Notes under the pieces: generated by a model | Databases searched by the model: none | What the model saw: the letters and a program-made list of their open reading frames with translations, nothing else | Told to the model about the DNA's origin: nothing | Assembly: GCF_002939705.1 (NCBI RefSeq) | Contig: NZ_MDCB01000002.1 | Location: 186,001-250,000, forward strand | Source: Xanthomonas albilineans | GTDB lineage: Bacteria; Pseudomonadota; Gammaproteobacteria; Xanthomonadales; Xanthomonadaceae | DNA: 64,000 bases | Direction: 5' to 3' | Position numbers and translations under genes: made by a program | In this document: positions 51,786 through 61,937 of the stretch, piece by piece | Layout of the letters: every line of letters starts with the position of its first letter | Position numbering within the stretch: the stretch's first letter is position 1

Positions 51786-52499
51786 ATGAAATGGTCTCAC
51801 GGGCTCGCTGGCGGCTGTTGGTTGGGATTGGCGGTGAGCATGTCGTCCGTGGAAGCGCAGCAGAACGCGCCTGTCGATGCCTATGCTGCGGCCGTGGTGC
51901 GCTGCGAATCGCGCGACATGCTCTGGACGCATTGCCTGATGCCCACGGCACAGGGAGTGCAATTAGTGCGGCAACTTTCCGACAACGATTGCATTCGCGG
52001 CAGCGAGTGGGGAGTGGATGCCACCGGCGTGTGGGTGACGCAGGGGTGTCGTGCCGAATTTCTCTCCATTCCGTCCGAACAACCGCACCACAGCGTGATG
52101 CGTCGTCTGCTGCACTGCGAGTCCAGTGGTCGGGTCGAGAGTTGTCCGGTGATGCTGCATGGGGCGCCGGTACGGCTGATGCGGCAACTCTCCTCGATGC
52201 CTTGCCAGAGAGAACGCAGTTGGGGTGTAGGCCGCAACGAAATCTGGGTTGCCCGTGGTTGCCGGGGCGAATTCGAGATCGGCGCCCGCGATGGCTCCGG
52301 TTTTCCTCCCGGTGCGCGTGTGGTGCTGTGCGAATCCAAAGGTCATGCGCACAGGCGTTGTGGAGTCAGCGTTGAGGATTCAGTGCAGTTGTTGCGCCAA
52401 CTTTCCGGTTCGGCCTGCGTGCAGGACGACAGTTGGGGCTGGGACCGCGATGGCATCTGGGTCGACAAGGGGTGTCGTGCGGAGTTCAGTGTCAACTGA
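51786..52499 (+). CDS. Secreted DUF3011 protein with three tandem repeats
   Basis: 237 residues. A signal peptide (GLAGGCWLGLAVSMSSVEA) is followed by three copies of a repeat of about 60 residues, each with the pattern VxCES...C....V.L.RQLS...C....SWG.....IWV..GCR.EF. Each copy keeps four Cys (for example RCESRDMLWTHC, NDC and QGCRAEF), likely two disulfides. This is the DUF3011 layout; function unknown, with lectin-like or inhibitor roles sometimes suggested. AGGAG is 11 bases before the ATG at 51786. It stands alone between epmA and mtnA. Confidence 0.85.
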   Translation: MKWSHGLAGGCWLGLAVSMSSVEAQQNAPVDAYAAAVVRCESRDMLWTHCLMPTAQGVQLVRQLSDNDCIRGSEWGVDATGVWVTQGCRAEFLSIPSEQPHHSVMRRLLHCESSGRVESCPVMLHGAPVRLMRQLSSMPCQRERSWGVGRNEIWVARGCRGEFEIGARDGSGFPPGARVVLCESKGHAHRRCGVSVEDSVQLLRQLSGSACVQDDSWGWDRDGIWVDKGCRAEFSVN

Positions 52500-52544
52500 A
52501 CCTTGCCCGCGCGTGCATCCGCCAAGCGCCCATGGCCAGACGGT

Positions 52545-52550
52545 TACAAT
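52545..52550 (+). promoter_or_regulatory. Possible -10 element (TACAAT) of mtnA
   Basis: TACAAT ends six bases before the mtnA ATG at 52557. If used, transcription would begin at or near the start codon, giving a leaderless mRNA. There is no Shine-Dalgarno sequence and no clear -35. Confidence 0.35.
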
Positions 52551-52556
52551 GGTGCG

Positions 52557-53621
52557 ATGAACCGCTCTCTCGCCATCGATTATGCACGCTACGACCATAT
52601 TCGCCCGATTTTGTGGACGGACGATGCGCTGGAACTGCTGGATCAGCGCAAATTGCCGTTCGTCGTGGAGCACGTGCGCTGCACCGACAGCGATCAGGTT
52701 GCCGAAGCCATCCATACGCTGGCGGTGCGTGGTGCGCCAGCGATCGGCATCGCTGCCGGCTGGGGTGTGGTGCTGGCCGCGCGTGCGGTGCAAGCCGATA
52801 CTGGGGCCGAAGCGTTGCTCGCGTTGGAACCGGCGCTGCAACGGCTCAATGCCGCGCGTCCGACGGCGGTGAACCTGGCCTGGGCGCTGGTACGCATGCG
52901 CAAGGCGCTGGGCGGGGCTGGTGGCGATTGGCGCGCCGTGCTCGCGCGCGAAGCGCAGGCCATCGCCGAGGAAGACCTGGCTGCCAATCGAAAGATGGGC
53001 GCGCTCGGTGCCGGGCTGATCGCGTCCGGCAGCGGAGTGCTGACCCATTGCAATACCGGCTCGCTGGCGACCGCTGGCTTCGGCACCGCCTTGGGCGTCA
53101 TCCGCGCCGGCGTCGCTCAGCAGCGGATCGCCAAGGTATTCGCCGGCGAGACCCGGCCGTGGCTGCAGGGCGCGCGCTTGACCGTGTGGGAGTTGCAGCA
53201 GGATGGGATCGAGGCAACCCTGATCGCCGATTCTGCCGCCTCGCACCTGATGAAGACCGGGGCGGTGCAATGGGTGATCGTTGGCGCCGACCGCATCTGC
53301 GCCAACGGCGATACCGCCAACAAGATCGGCACCTATCAGCTCGCCATCGCCGCGCGCCATCATGGCGTCAAGTTCATGGTGGTTGCGCCATCGTCCACGG
53401 TGGACATGGACACCGCCGACGGCGCGCAGATCGATATCGAGCAGCGCGACCCGGGCGAGTTGTTCGGCGTCGGCGGCGTGCGTACCGTGGCCGATGGCAT
53501 CGCCGCCTGGAACCCAGTGTTCGACGTGACCCCGGCGACCTTGATCGATGCCATCGTCACCGAACGCGGAGTGATCGAGCGCCCGGACCCGGCACGTATG
53601 TGCGGGGCCTTCGGCGGCTGA
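52557..53621 (+). CDS. mtnA: Methylthioribose-1-phosphate isomerase
   Basis: 354 residues; isomerises methylthioribose-1-phosphate to methylthioribulose-1-phosphate in the methionine salvage pathway. Motifs are intact: [18 protein letters not shown] (about 58-75), the catalytic Cys in [13 protein letters not shown] (about 165) and the catalytic Asp in [20 protein letters not shown] (about 243-262). The ATG at 52557 gives [17 protein letters not shown] and the usual family length. It links to the metH genes elsewhere in the window through methionine metabolism, not through an operon. Confidence 0.96.
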   Translation: MNRSLAIDYARYDHIRPILWTDDALELLDQRKLPFVVEHVRCTDSDQVAEAIHTLAVRGAPAIGIAAGWGVVLAARAVQADTGAEALLALEPALQRLNAARPTAVNLAWALVRMRKALGGAGGDWRAVLAREAQAIAEEDLAANRKMGALGAGLIASGSGVLTHCNTGSLATAGFGTALGVIRAGVAQQRIAKVFAGETRPWLQGARLTVWELQQDGIEATLIADSAASHLMKTGAVQWVIVGADRICANGDTANKIGTYQLAIAARHHGVKFMVVAPSSTVDMDTADGAQIDIEQRDPGELFGVGGVRTVADGIAAWNPVFDVTPATLIDAIVTERGVIERPDPARMCGAFGG

Positions 53622-53829
53622 ATCCGGCAGGGGTCCCCCTTCCAGAGGTGTCGGCAAAAGCGCGCAAGTGCTTGTCCATGCCGATAAAACCGGGCATCCG
53701 TACGCCTGTCGTGATAGAATCCGGCGGTTAGATCGGCCGGCGGCGTGTCCTCGGCGTTCGGCACCGGCAGCTCTGCTTGCCGCAGGCCGAAGGCTATGGT
53801 CGATCCGCCACCAGACTTACGGAACCAGA

Positions 53830-56637
53830 ATGGCAGAATCGGCCAAGGAAATCATCCAGGTCAACCTGGAAGACGAGATGCGCAAGAGCTACCTCGATTA
53901 CGCCATGAGCGTGATCGTGGGGCGTGCGCTCCCGGATGCGCGCGATGGCCTCAAGCCGGTCCATCGCCGCGTGTTGTTCGCGATGAACGAGCTGGGCGCG
54001 CACAGCAACAAGCCCTATTACAAGTCGGCGCGTATCGTCGGCGACGTCATCGGTAAGTACCACCCGCACGGCGACCAGTCGGTGTACGACACCCTGGTGC
54101 GCATGGCGCAGCCGTTCTCGCTGCGCTACATGTTGGTGGACGGGCAGGGTAACTTCGGTTCGGTCGATGGCGATTCCGCTGCGGCGATGCGTTACACCGA
54201 AGCGCGGATGTCGCGGCTCACCCACGAGTTGATCGCCGATATCGACAAGGAAACCGTCGATTTCCAGCCCAACTACGACGAGAAAGAGCAGGAACCGTCG
54301 GTCATGCCGACGCGGTTTCCGAATTTGCTGGTCAACGGTTCGGCGGGTATCGCCGTGGGCATGGCCACCAATATTCCGCCGCACAATCTGACCGAGTCGA
54401 TCAACGCCTGCATCGCGCTGATCGACAACCCGCAGATCGACGTCGATGGGTTGATGGAATACATCCCCGGCCCGGATTTCCCCACTGCCGGCATCGTCAA
54501 TGGCACCGCCGGCATCATTGCCGGCTACCGCACCGGTCGTGGCCGGGTGCGCATGCGCGCCAGGGCCGAGATCGAAATCCAGGACAATGGCCGCGAGGCG
54601 ATTGTCGTCACCGAAATCCCTTACCAGGTCAACAAGGCGCGTTTGATCGAGAAGATCGCCGAACTGGTCAAGGAAAAGAAGCTGGAGGGCATCAGCGAAT
54701 TGCGCGATGAGTCCGATAAGGACGGCATGCGCATCTACATCGAAGTCAAGCGCGGTGAAGCCGCCGACGTGGTGCTGAATAACCTATACCAGCAGACCCA
54801 GATGGAGTCGGTGTTCGGCATCAACATGGTGGCGCTGGTCGATGGCCGTCCGCAGTTGCTCAATCTCAAGCAGTTGCTGGAGGCGTTCGTCCGCCACCGT
54901 CGCGAGGTGGTCACCCGCCGCACCATCTTCGAACTGCGCAAGGCGCGTGCGCGCGCGCACATCCTCGAAGGCCTGACCGTGGCGCTGGCCAACATCGACG
55001 AGATGATCGAGCTGATCAAGACCTCGGCGAACCCCACAGAAGCGCGCGAACGCATGCTGGCCAAAACCTGGCAACCGGGTCTGGTCGGTGCCTTGCTGAG
55101 CGCGGCCGGGGCGGAAGCATCGCGCCCGGACGATCTGCCCAGCGGGGTTGGCCTGGGCGCTGGTGGCTATCAGCTGACCGAAGTGCAGGCCACGCAGATC
55201 CTAGAAATGCGTCTGCACCGCCTCACCGGCCTGGAGCAGGAGCGGCTCACCGAAGAGTACAAGCAGTTGCTGGAGGCGATTTCCGGATTGATCCGGATCC
55301 TGGAGAACCCCGACGTGTTGTTGGAAGTGATCCGTGAGGAGCTAGTCAGCATTCGCGAAGAATACGGCGATGCGCGCCGCACCGAAATCCGCCATAGCGA
55401 AGAGGATCTGGACATTCTCGATCTGATTGCGCCGGAAGACGTAGTGGTCACGCTGTCGCATGCCGGTTACGCCAAGCGCCAGCCGGTCAGCGCCTACCGC
55501 GCACAGCGTCGCGGTGGACGCGGCCGTAGCGCGGCGGCGACCAAGGAAGAGGATTTCATCGATCATCTGTGGCTGGTCAACACCCACGACACGTTGTTGA
55601 CCTTCACCAGTAGTGGCAAGGTGTTCTGGCTGCCGGTGTATCAGTTGCCAGAGGCCGGCCCCAATGCGCGCGGCCGTCCGGTCATTAACTGGATTCCGCT
55701 GGAGCAGGGCGAGCGGGTACAGGCGGTCCTGCCGGTGCGCGAGTACGCCGACGGCCACTACGTGTTCTTCGCCACCCGCAAGGGGATGGTCAAGAAGACT
55801 CCACTGAGCGAGTTTGCTTATCAACTCAAGCGCGGCAAAGTTGCGATCAACCTGGACGAGGGCGATGCCTTGGTTGATGTAGCGCTGACCGATGGCGAGC
55901 GCGATGTGCTGCTGTTCGCCTCCAATGGCAAGACCGTGCGTTTCTCCGAGCGGCCCAAGGACGAGGAGGCAGACGAGGTGGCGGTCGATGAGGCTGCGGC
56001 AGACGACGCCTTGGCTGCCGACGATGAGGCTGCTGGCGAGGATGGCGACGAGACGCGCGGCGCGCGGCGCAAGAGCCGCGGTGGGGTTAAGCCAACTGGT
56101 CGCAGCAGCCGCGGCGTGCGTGGTATCCGCCTGGCCAAGAGCGAGTATGTGGTCAGTCTGATCGTGGCCGAGCCGGCCGAAGGCCAGGATGAGGATGCCG
56201 ACGATGCCGACCTGGCGCAGGAAGCGGAAGCCGATGCACAGACGCGCACGGCCGACGATGCAGACGCCTATATCCTCACTGCGACCGAGAACGGCTATGG
56301 CAAGCGCACGCCGCTTGGCGAGTATCCGCGCAAGGGCCGTGGCACCCAGGGCGTGATCGGTATCCAGACCAGCGAGCGCAACGGCAAGTTGGTCGGCGCG
56401 GTTCTGCTGAGCGTCAAGGACGAGGTGTTGCTGATCTCCGATGGTGGCACCCTGGTGCGCACCCGGGCCTCGGAGATTTCGCGTGTCGGTCGCAATACCC
56501 AGGGGGTGACCCTGATTCGCCTGTCCAAGGGCGAAAAGCTGCAGGCCGTGGAGCGCCTGGACGGTTCGCTGGTCGAAGAGGAGCCGCTGTCGGGCGAAGA
56601 CGGCGTTACCGACGTCGCCAGCACCGCGTCGCCCTAG
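53830..56637 (+). CDS. gyrA: DNA gyrase subunit A with Gln83 and acidic C-terminal insertions
   Basis: 935 residues (E. coli GyrA has 875). The breakage-reunion domain has the catalytic Tyr122 (AMRYTEAR). In the quinolone-resistance region [10 protein letters not shown], position 83 is Gln instead of Ser, while Asp87 is kept. The GyrA box is QRRGGRG (near 560). The C-terminal wrapping domain has two insertions: about residues 708-760, acidic then basic ([11 protein letters not shown]... GARRKSRGG), and about 780-812, acidic ([20 protein letters not shown]). These traits fit the albicidin- and fluoroquinolone-tolerant gyrase recalled for Xanthomonas albilineans, since albicidin targets gyrase. 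GGAA precedes the ATG at 53830. Confidence 0.96.
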   Translation: MAESAKEIIQVNLEDEMRKSYLDYAMSVIVGRALPDARDGLKPVHRRVLFAMNELGAHSNKPYYKSARIVGDVIGKYHPHGDQSVYDTLVRMAQPFSLRYMLVDGQGNFGSVDGDSAAAMRYTEARMSRLTHELIADIDKETVDFQPNYDEKEQEPSVMPTRFPNLLVNGSAGIAVGMATNIPPHNLTESINACIALIDNPQIDVDGLMEYIPGPDFPTAGIVNGTAGIIAGYRTGRGRVRMRARAEIEIQDNGREAIVVTEIPYQVNKARLIEKIAELVKEKKLEGISELRDESDKDGMRIYIEVKRGEAADVVLNNLYQQTQMESVFGINMVALVDGRPQLLNLKQLLEAFVRHRREVVTRRTIFELRKARARAHILEGLTVALANIDEMIELIKTSANPTEARERMLAKTWQPGLVGALLSAAGAEASRPDDLPSGVGLGAGGYQLTEVQATQILEMRLHRLTGLEQERLTEEYKQLLEAISGLIRILENPDVLLEVIREELVSIREEYGDARRTEIRHSEEDLDILDLIAPEDVVVTLSHAGYAKRQPVSAYRAQRRGGRGRSAAATKEEDFIDHLWLVNTHDTLLTFTSSGKVFWLPVYQLPEAGPNARGRPVINWIPLEQGERVQAVLPVREYADGHYVFFATRKGMVKKTPLSEFAYQLKRGKVAINLDEGDALVDVALTDGERDVLLFASNGKTVRFSERPKDEEADEVAVDEAAADDALAADDEAAGEDGDETRGARRKSRGGVKPTGRSSRGVRGIRLAKSEYVVSLIVAEPAEGQDEDADDADLAQEAEADAQTRTADDADAYILTATENGYGKRTPLGEYPRKGRGTQGVIGIQTSERNGKLVGAVLLSVKDEVLLISDGGTLVRTRASEISRVGRNTQGVTLIRLSKGEKLQAVERLDGSLVEEEPLSGEDGVTDVASTASP

Positions 56638-56671
56638 GGCTGATCCCATGGGACGTTAGGGGGAAGGACAC

Positions 56672-56699
56672 GACGCGCCGGCGCACTGCCGGCGCCGTC
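56672..56699. terminator. GC-rich hairpin downstream of gyrA
   Basis: GCGCCGGC (56675-56682) pairs with GCCGGCGC (56688-56695) around a five-base loop, and three outer pairs follow after a bulge. It lies between the convergent gyrA and TPR genes. No T tract follows. Confidence 0.5.
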
Positions 56700-56772
56700 A
56701 TGTTGGGCGGATGACTGCTGAGAGCCGGCAGGTAAGGGATCCAGTATCGCCAGCGTGCGCGTTGGCGCGCGA

Positions 56773-57627
56773 TTATTCCAATTGGTTGCGCGCGAAAGCC
56801 GTGTCCAACGCTTCCATCGCGTCGCGTGGCGTGAGCGTGGCGGCTTTTTCGAATGCCTCCGCGGCCTCGTCCTCGCGTTTGTCGCCGTGCAACAGCAACA
56901 GCACGTTGGCATGTTCGATATGTGCGATCGGCGCATCCGGGGTCAGTTTCAGCGCTTGCCGAATATGCTGCTCGGCGCTCGCGGCCTTGGCACCATAGGT
57001 GAGCCCACCGATCATCGCGCCGACCTTGCCGATGATCTCGGCGTGGTACAGGCTCAGCGCCATGTGCGCCTCGGCATGCTTGGGCTCCAGTTCCAGCGCC
57101 GTTTCCAGAGATTTGCGGACTTTGCCTGCGATACCTTGTTTAATCGCCTTGGCGATGCTCAGCTCCTGGCTGTAGCGGCCCAGCGCGAAGGCATGGCGAT
57201 AGTGGCTGTTGGCCTCCTCCGGCAGTGCGACGATGGCCGCCTCGGCCAGGGTGGCGGCCTGTTGCAGACGTTGCAGTTTGTCCTTGTCGTCGGCGACAAG
57301 ATAGCTGGCATGGATGCCCAAGGCCTTTACTGCCACCGAGGCGCCCAGCACGCCCAGCGCCTGTCCGGCCGTGTAGGCACGTTCGAACTGGCCGTTGTGG
57401 AAAGCGCGCCACGCTTCGATCAGCGCTGCCGACAATGCCTGCGCATCGTGGCCTTTACCCGCCTTGCCGGCAGCATCGAGCAGCGCCTGCGCACGCGCCC
57501 GATCGGGGTAGGGTTCGCGGTCGCCGGCATGCAGCTTGGGCCAGGTTTTTTTCAACGCTTCGCCGGGATACGCATAGGCCTTGGTGTCGTGCGGAAATGA
57601 AGCCCATGCGCTTTGGGATGTGACCAT
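56773..57627 (-). CDS. TPR-like helical repeat protein
   Basis: 284 residues of helical repeats without signal peptide or membrane span. Segments such as LETALELEPKHAEAHMALSL and HIRQALKLTPDAPIAHIEHA, then EAFEKAATLTPRDAMEALDT near the end, have the spacing of tetratricopeptide repeats, usually used for protein-protein contacts. The start at 57625-57627 has AGGAAA eight bases upstream and gives MVTSQSAWASFPHDTKAYAY. It is divergent from the phasin-like gene with a 130-base gap. The partner protein is unknown. Confidence 0.75.
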   Translation of the reverse strand: MVTSQSAWASFPHDTKAYAYPGEALKKTWPKLHAGDREPYPDRARAQALLDAAGKAGKGHDAQALSAALIEAWRAFHNGQFERAYTAGQALGVLGASVAVKALGIHASYLVADDKDKLQRLQQAATLAEAAIVALPEEANSHYRHAFALGRYSQELSIAKAIKQGIAGKVRKSLETALELEPKHAEAHMALSLYHAEIIGKVGAMIGGLTYGAKAASAEQHIRQALKLTPDAPIAHIEHANVLLLLHGDKREDEAAEAFEKAATLTPRDAMEALDTAFARNQLE

Positions 57628-57757
57628 GTGTGGCTTTCCTGTGATCTGTGCCGAGCATGGCGTCGTCATCGTCGGCTGGCAAGCGATAGTGTGTTTACTC
57701 AAGCCACTCTCGCCAGCATGCATTTCACGGTGCCGTGTCGGCATCGGGAGACCTGCG

Positions 57758-58168
57758 ATGGCGATGAAGATGAAGAAACGTTCCGCTATTCCCGAGCCGG
57801 GCCTGCCGACCCGGCGATCTCTATGGTTGGCCGGTTTGGGCCTGGTGTCGCTGACTCATCGGCGCGCGCTTGTGGCGGCTAGCGGTGCAGTCGATGGCGC
57901 GACCAGCCTGAAAGCGCGTATCGCGCAGTGGACTGATGGTGCCGAACACAGCGTGCGCGAGGGCGCGGCCGCGCTGCGCGGTCAGGTGCAGCCGTTGAGT
58001 GCCGAAGTCGAAGCGCGCTTGCAGCCGGTGCTGGTCAAGCTGGGACTGCAAGCGACACCGCGTGCCATGTCGCGCAAGCGAGCGGTAGCGGCCAAGCCGA
58101 CCGCCAAGAAAAGGGCGATGAAGACAGTCGCCGCGCCGCAGAGAACTCTTAAGACAAGAAGGGCTTGA
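57758..58168 (+). CDS. Phasin-like polyhydroxyalkanoate granule protein
   Basis: 136 residues. The N-terminal part contains RRSLWLAGLGLVSLTHRRAL, reminiscent of the WLAGLG segment of PhaF/PhaI-type phasins, followed by an amphipathic helix region (LKARIAQWTDGAEHSVREGA and LRGQVQPLSAEVEARLQPVL). The C-terminal tail is Lys/Ala-rich (KRAVAAKPTAKKRAMKTVA), as in PhaF, where the tail binds DNA. GGGAG precedes the ATG. A PhaD-like TetR gene lies next to it, convergently. The phasin assignment is by motif and context, not certain. Confidence 0.6.
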   Translation: MAMKMKKRSAIPEPGLPTRRSLWLAGLGLVSLTHRRALVAASGAVDGATSLKARIAQWTDGAEHSVREGAAALRGQVQPLSAEVEARLQPVLVKLGLQATPRAMSRKRAVAAKPTAKKRAMKTVAAPQRTLKTRRA

Positions 58169-58246
58169 GGAGGGCGGCGCGCAGGCCTATAGCGGGCACA
58201 CGCGTGGTCGCAGGCATGCAATTGCACTGTTGCGCAGACGCCGCGC

Positions 58247-58876
58247 TCAGTCCACCAGATAGGCGTGCGTCATTGCGGTCAGATGCGCGCGTTCGGCCTC
58301 GCGCAGGAATGGGCTGATCAGCCGCATCACCTGCGCGATGCCATGGCGAATCGCCAGTTGTTCGTTCTTTTCGCCGCGCGCGGCGGCGTAGTTGAGCCAG
58401 AAGGTTGCCACCACCAGCACGTTGGTGGCGATGCAGCGTCGTTCTTGTGTCGTGGCGTGCATTGCACCGGCCTGCGCCAGTCCTTGCAATACAGCCTGTG
58501 TGCTGTCGTCGGCACGGTGCAGGATGCGCGCGAAGCGTAGGCGCAAGCGTCGGCTGCGGCTAATGATTTCGATCAGGTCGCGGTAAAGGAAACGGTAATC
58601 CCAAATGCATTCGAACACCAGATGCAACTGCAGCCAGAAATCTTCCAGCCCCGGCAACCGGGTGCCCGGCAGTGTCATTGCTGCGTCCATGCGCTCCTCG
58701 TAGCGCGTGAACAGGTGTTCGATGATGTCGTCTTTGTTGCGGAAGTGGTAATAAAGATTGCCAGGGCTGATTTCCAGCTCGTCGGCGATATGGTTGGTGG
58801 TGACGTGAGGCTCGCCCTGCGCGTTGAACATCGCCAGAGCGGTATCGAGGATGCGGCGTCGGGTGTCGCGCGCCAT
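58247..58876 (-). CDS. TetR-family regulator (PhaD-like)
   Basis: 209 residues. The HTH domain (DTRRRILDTALAMFNAQGEP, NHIADELEISPGNLYYHFRN) is complete, and a ligand-binding domain with FWLQLHLVFECIWDYRFLYR fits the group that includes PhaD, a regulator of polyhydroxyalkanoate genes responsive to acyl-CoA. The neighbours are a phasin-like gene and an acyl-CoA binding protein, whose stop overlaps this start by one base (TGATG), so both are in one unit. The effector is likely an acyl-CoA or lipid compound (inference). Confidence 0.87.
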   Translation of the reverse strand: MARDTRRRILDTALAMFNAQGEPHVTTNHIADELEISPGNLYYHFRNKDDIIEHLFTRYEERMDAAMTLPGTRLPGLEDFWLQLHLVFECIWDYRFLYRDLIEIISRSRRLRLRFARILHRADDSTQAVLQGLAQAGAMHATTQERRCIATNVLVVATFWLNYAAARGEKNEQLAIRHGIAQVMRLISPFLREAERAHLTAMTHAYLVD

Positions 58877-59133
58877 CAGGCCAGCAGCTTCTTCACCAGG
58901 TCCACGTATTTCTTTTGCGCTTCGGCCTGGGGCATACCCTTGAGCTTGGCCCGGGCCTCGTATTTGGCAGTGCCAACGAAATCGAAGAAACCGGGTTTTT
59001 TGCCGCTCACATCGCCCTCCGCGCCTTGTTTATACAGCGCGTACAGCCGCAGTAGGGTGTCGTTGTCTGGGCGCTCCTCGCGCTGTGTGATGTCATGGGC
59101 GGCCTTTTCGAACGCCGCCTTGATGTCTGCCAT
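58876..59133 (-). CDS. Acyl-CoA-binding protein
   Basis: 85 residues, the typical length of the four-helix ACBP fold that binds medium- to long-chain acyl-CoA esters. Family residues are seen in ADIKAAFEKAAHDITQREER, DNDTLLRLYALYKQGAEGDV and KKPGFFDFVGTAKYEARAKL. ACBP is common in eukaryotes and restricted to some bacteria. The ATG at 59131-59133 gives MADIKAAFEK; an upstream in-frame extension adds 19 unlikely residues. The PhaD-like TetR gene follows, overlapping by one base. Confidence 0.92.
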   Translation of the reverse strand: MADIKAAFEKAAHDITQREERPDNDTLLRLYALYKQGAEGDVSGKKPGFFDFVGTAKYEARAKLKGMPQAEAQKKYVDLVKKLLA

Positions 59134-59257
59134 TGATGTCGCTCGGTGCTGACCGGCAGGCATCACAGCACGGGTGAACGGTCGGGTCAACGCAAACCAT
59201 GGAATGGACGGCGTCTTTCGCTTGTTCCTGTGCGCTTATGTACCGCAGCCGTGTGCG

Positions 59258-60049
59258 TTACATGACCGGCAGTGCATCGGCGCGCATGAGTTCGGCATCG
59301 GGCTCCTGCGCGGTCTGTGCCTGCCGCGCCAGCGAGGCCTTGGCTGCGATGGAGCGGATCGCATCGGTCACTTCGGCCAGTGGAACCTGGTTGCTCAGGC
59401 GTTGGAAGGTATCGCGGCTGTTGTAGCCGGATCCGTCGCGCAGATAATGTTCGTACATTTCCAGCAGTTCGATGCACGCTGCGGTCAGCGTCTCCATGTT
59501 GTTCCTCGCCAGAGCGTGGCCGACCTGATCAAGGTTGTGCAGACAATCGGAGAGCCAGTGCAGGTCGTAGCGTGCGTTGGTCGGTTCCGGTCCAGTGTTG
59601 CCACGGCTGTAGGCGCTGTAACGGCGAATGCTACGGGCCACGCGGGCCACGTGCGCCAATAGGGTGCCGAGCTCGTCGGCGATGTCGATCTGAGCCAGCG
59701 TGATGCTGGATTTTGGTGTGTACGTTTTGGAATGAGACTGGGATTGCGACGGCGAAGGTGACGCGGTGGCAGCCGGTTCCTGCTCCGTTTCGGGAACCGT
59801 CTCCGCCTCCATCGTGGTAACTGCTTGAATAAGTTCGTATTCGTGGCGCAGGGTCTCCAGCTCCTGCATCTGAGTTGCGGCCTGCGCCTTCAGTTGCGTC
59901 AAGGCTGCCTGATAGCGCGCAATGGTCTCCTGGGCGCTGGCATCGCGCCGAAACGCTTGCCCGAGTCGCTGAAACAGGCCGTGCGCGAACGCGGTCGCCA
60001 CGGCAGCCCATAGCGCCACGGCAGGAGTCAGATAGACCAAGATGCCCAT
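59258..60049 (-). CDS. Membrane-anchored protein of unknown function with coiled coil
   Basis: 263 residues, not recognised. An N-terminal membrane segment (ILVYLTPAVALWAAVATAFA) is followed by a coiled-coil stretch (about 45-85, IARYQAALTQLKAQAATQMQ, ELETLRHEYELIQA). A Ser/Pro/Gln-rich linker (ATASPSPSQSQSHSKTYTPK) and a helical C-terminal domain containing LHWLSDCLHNLDQVGHALAR follow. AAGGAG is five bases before the ATG at 60047-60049. It is upstream of the acyl-CoA-binding protein gene by 124 bases and may be unrelated to it. Confidence 0.7.
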   Translation of the reverse strand: MGILVYLTPAVALWAAVATAFAHGLFQRLGQAFRRDASAQETIARYQAALTQLKAQAATQMQELETLRHEYELIQAVTTMEAETVPETEQEPAATASPSPSQSQSHSKTYTPKSSITLAQIDIADELGTLLAHVARVARSIRRYSAYSRGNTGPEPTNARYDLHWLSDCLHNLDQVGHALARNNMETLTAACIELLEMYEHYLRDGSGYNSRDTFQRLSNQVPLAEVTDAIRSIAAKASLARQAQTAQEPDAELMRADALPVM

Positions 60050-60204
60050 ACAGGCTCCTTGAGATGTTGCAGCTCTTTTCGGCACGCTGGCCGCGATCTT
60101 GAGGGGCCGATATGCGAGCAGGGAAGGCTATTCCATTTTCCGGCGAGGCAATGGATCCGGGCCCTGGCGCGTCACGCATGCAGGTACGCGGGCGTGCAGG
60201 GCGG

Positions 60205-61872
60205 TCAGCGCAGGATGCCGGGCAAATCCAACTGTTTGTCTTTCGCGCAGTCGATCGCGATGGCGTAGCCGGCATCGGCGTGCCGCATCACGCCGGTGGC
60301 CGGGTCGTTCCACAGCACGCGGGCGATGCGCTTGGCGGCGGCCTCGCTGCCGTCGCAGACGATGACCATGCCGGCATGCTGCGAAAAGCCCATGCCGACG
60401 CCGCCGCCATGGTGCAGCGAGACCCAGGTGGCGCCGCTGGCGGTGTTGAGCAAGGCGTTGAGCAACGGCCAGTCGGACACGGCGTCGGAGCCGTCGGCCA
60501 TGGATTCGGTCTCGCGGTTCGGCGAGGCGACGCTGCCGCTGTCCAAGTGATCGCGGCCGATCACCACCGGTGCTTTCAGTTCGCCGTTGGCGACCATCGC
60601 GTTGAACGCCAGACCGAGCCGGTCGCGCTCGCCCAGGCCGACCCAGCAAATGCGCGCTGGCAGGCCCTGGAACCGGATCTTCTCGGCGGCCATGTCCAGC
60701 CAGCGGTGCAGGTGCGGGTCGTCGGGGATCAGTTCCTTGACCTTGGCGTCGGTCTTTGCGATGTCTTCGGGGTCGCCGCTCAGTGCGGCCCAGCGGAACG
60801 GGCCGATGCCACGGCAGAACAGCGGGCGGATATAGGCGGGAACGAAACCGGGAAAGTCGAAAGCGTTGGCCACGCCTTCTTCCAGCGCCATCTGCCGCAG
60901 GTTGTTGCCGTAGTCCACGGTCGGCACGCCCAGCGTGTGGAAGCCGAGCATGGCGCGGACATGGTTGGCCATCGAGGCGCGTGCGGCCCGTTCCACCTCC
61001 TTTGGCGCGGACACGCGTTGCGCGTCCCACTGTTCGACCGTCCAGCCCTGCGGCAGATAGCCGTTGACCGGGTCGTGCGCCGAGGTCTGGTCGGTCAGCA
61101 GGTCCGGCTTCACTCCGCGCTGGAGCAGTTCGGTCAGGACATCGGCGACATTGCCGAGCAGGCCGATCGAGCGCGGCTGTTTCGTCTTGCAGGATGCGTC
61201 GATCAGGCGCAGGGCGTCGTCGAGATTGTCGGTCCAGGTGTCGAGATAGCCGGTGCGTAGGCGCATGTCGATGCTGCTCTTGCGGCATTCCACCGCCAGG
61301 CAGGCGGCGCCGGCCATCACCGCCGCCAGCGGTTGCGCGCCGCCCATGCCGCCGAGTCCGCCGGTGAACAGCCACTTGCCGGCCAGGCTGCCATCGTAGT
61401 GTTGGCGTCCCATTTCCACGAAGGTTTCGTAGGTGCCCTGCACGATGCCCTGGGCGCCGATGTAGATCCAGCTGCCGGCGGTCATCTGCCCATACATCGC
61501 CAGGCCTTTTTTGTCGAGCGCGTTGAAGTGGTCCCAATTGGCCCAGCGCGGGACCAAATTGGAGTTGGCAATCAACACCCGCGGTGCGTCGGGGTGGGTA
61601 CGGAACACCCCGACCGGCTTGCCCGATTGCACCAGCAGCGTTTGATCGTCGTCCAGGCGTTTGAGTGCCTCCACGATCGCGTCGAAGCTTTCCCAGTCGC
61701 GCGCGGCACGGCCGATGCCACCGTAGACGACCAGTTCCTGCGGGCGCTCGGCCACGTCCGGGTGCAGGTTGTTCATCAGCATGCGCAGCGGCGCTTCGGT
61801 CAACCAGCTTTTGGCGGTGAGGGTGCTGCCGGTGGGCGCATGGATGGTGCGGGTGGCGTCGAAACGGGACAT
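60205..61872 (-). CDS. hutU: Urocanate hydratase
   Basis: 555 residues, the standard size; converts urocanate to imidazolonepropionate in histidine breakdown, using tightly bound NAD+. Landmarks are the opening [53 protein letters not shown] (NAD-binding Gly-rich segment), the active-site Cys region [20 protein letters not shown] and the end [27 protein letters not shown] lies just before the ATG at 61870-61872. It follows hutH and hutG on the minus strand. Confidence 0.97.
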   Translation of the reverse strand: MSRFDATRTIHAPTGSTLTAKSWLTEAPLRMLMNNLHPDVAERPQELVVYGGIGRAARDWESFDAIVEALKRLDDDQTLLVQSGKPVGVFRTHPDAPRVLIANSNLVPRWANWDHFNALDKKGLAMYGQMTAGSWIYIGAQGIVQGTYETFVEMGRQHYDGSLAGKWLFTGGLGGMGGAQPLAAVMAGAACLAVECRKSSIDMRLRTGYLDTWTDNLDDALRLIDASCKTKQPRSIGLLGNVADVLTELLQRGVKPDLLTDQTSAHDPVNGYLPQGWTVEQWDAQRVSAPKEVERAARASMANHVRAMLGFHTLGVPTVDYGNNLRQMALEEGVANAFDFPGFVPAYIRPLFCRGIGPFRWAALSGDPEDIAKTDAKVKELIPDDPHLHRWLDMAAEKIRFQGLPARICWVGLGERDRLGLAFNAMVANGELKAPVVIGRDHLDSGSVASPNRETESMADGSDAVSDWPLLNALLNTASGATWVSLHHGGGVGMGFSQHAGMVIVCDGSEAAAKRIARVLWNDPATGVMRHADAGYAIAIDCAKDKQLDLPGILR

Positions 61873-61937
61873 GTTGGATTCCTCTGGCGAATGCGCGAAC
61901 GCGGAAAAGCACGGAAACGGGAACGCGCGTTGGCGGG

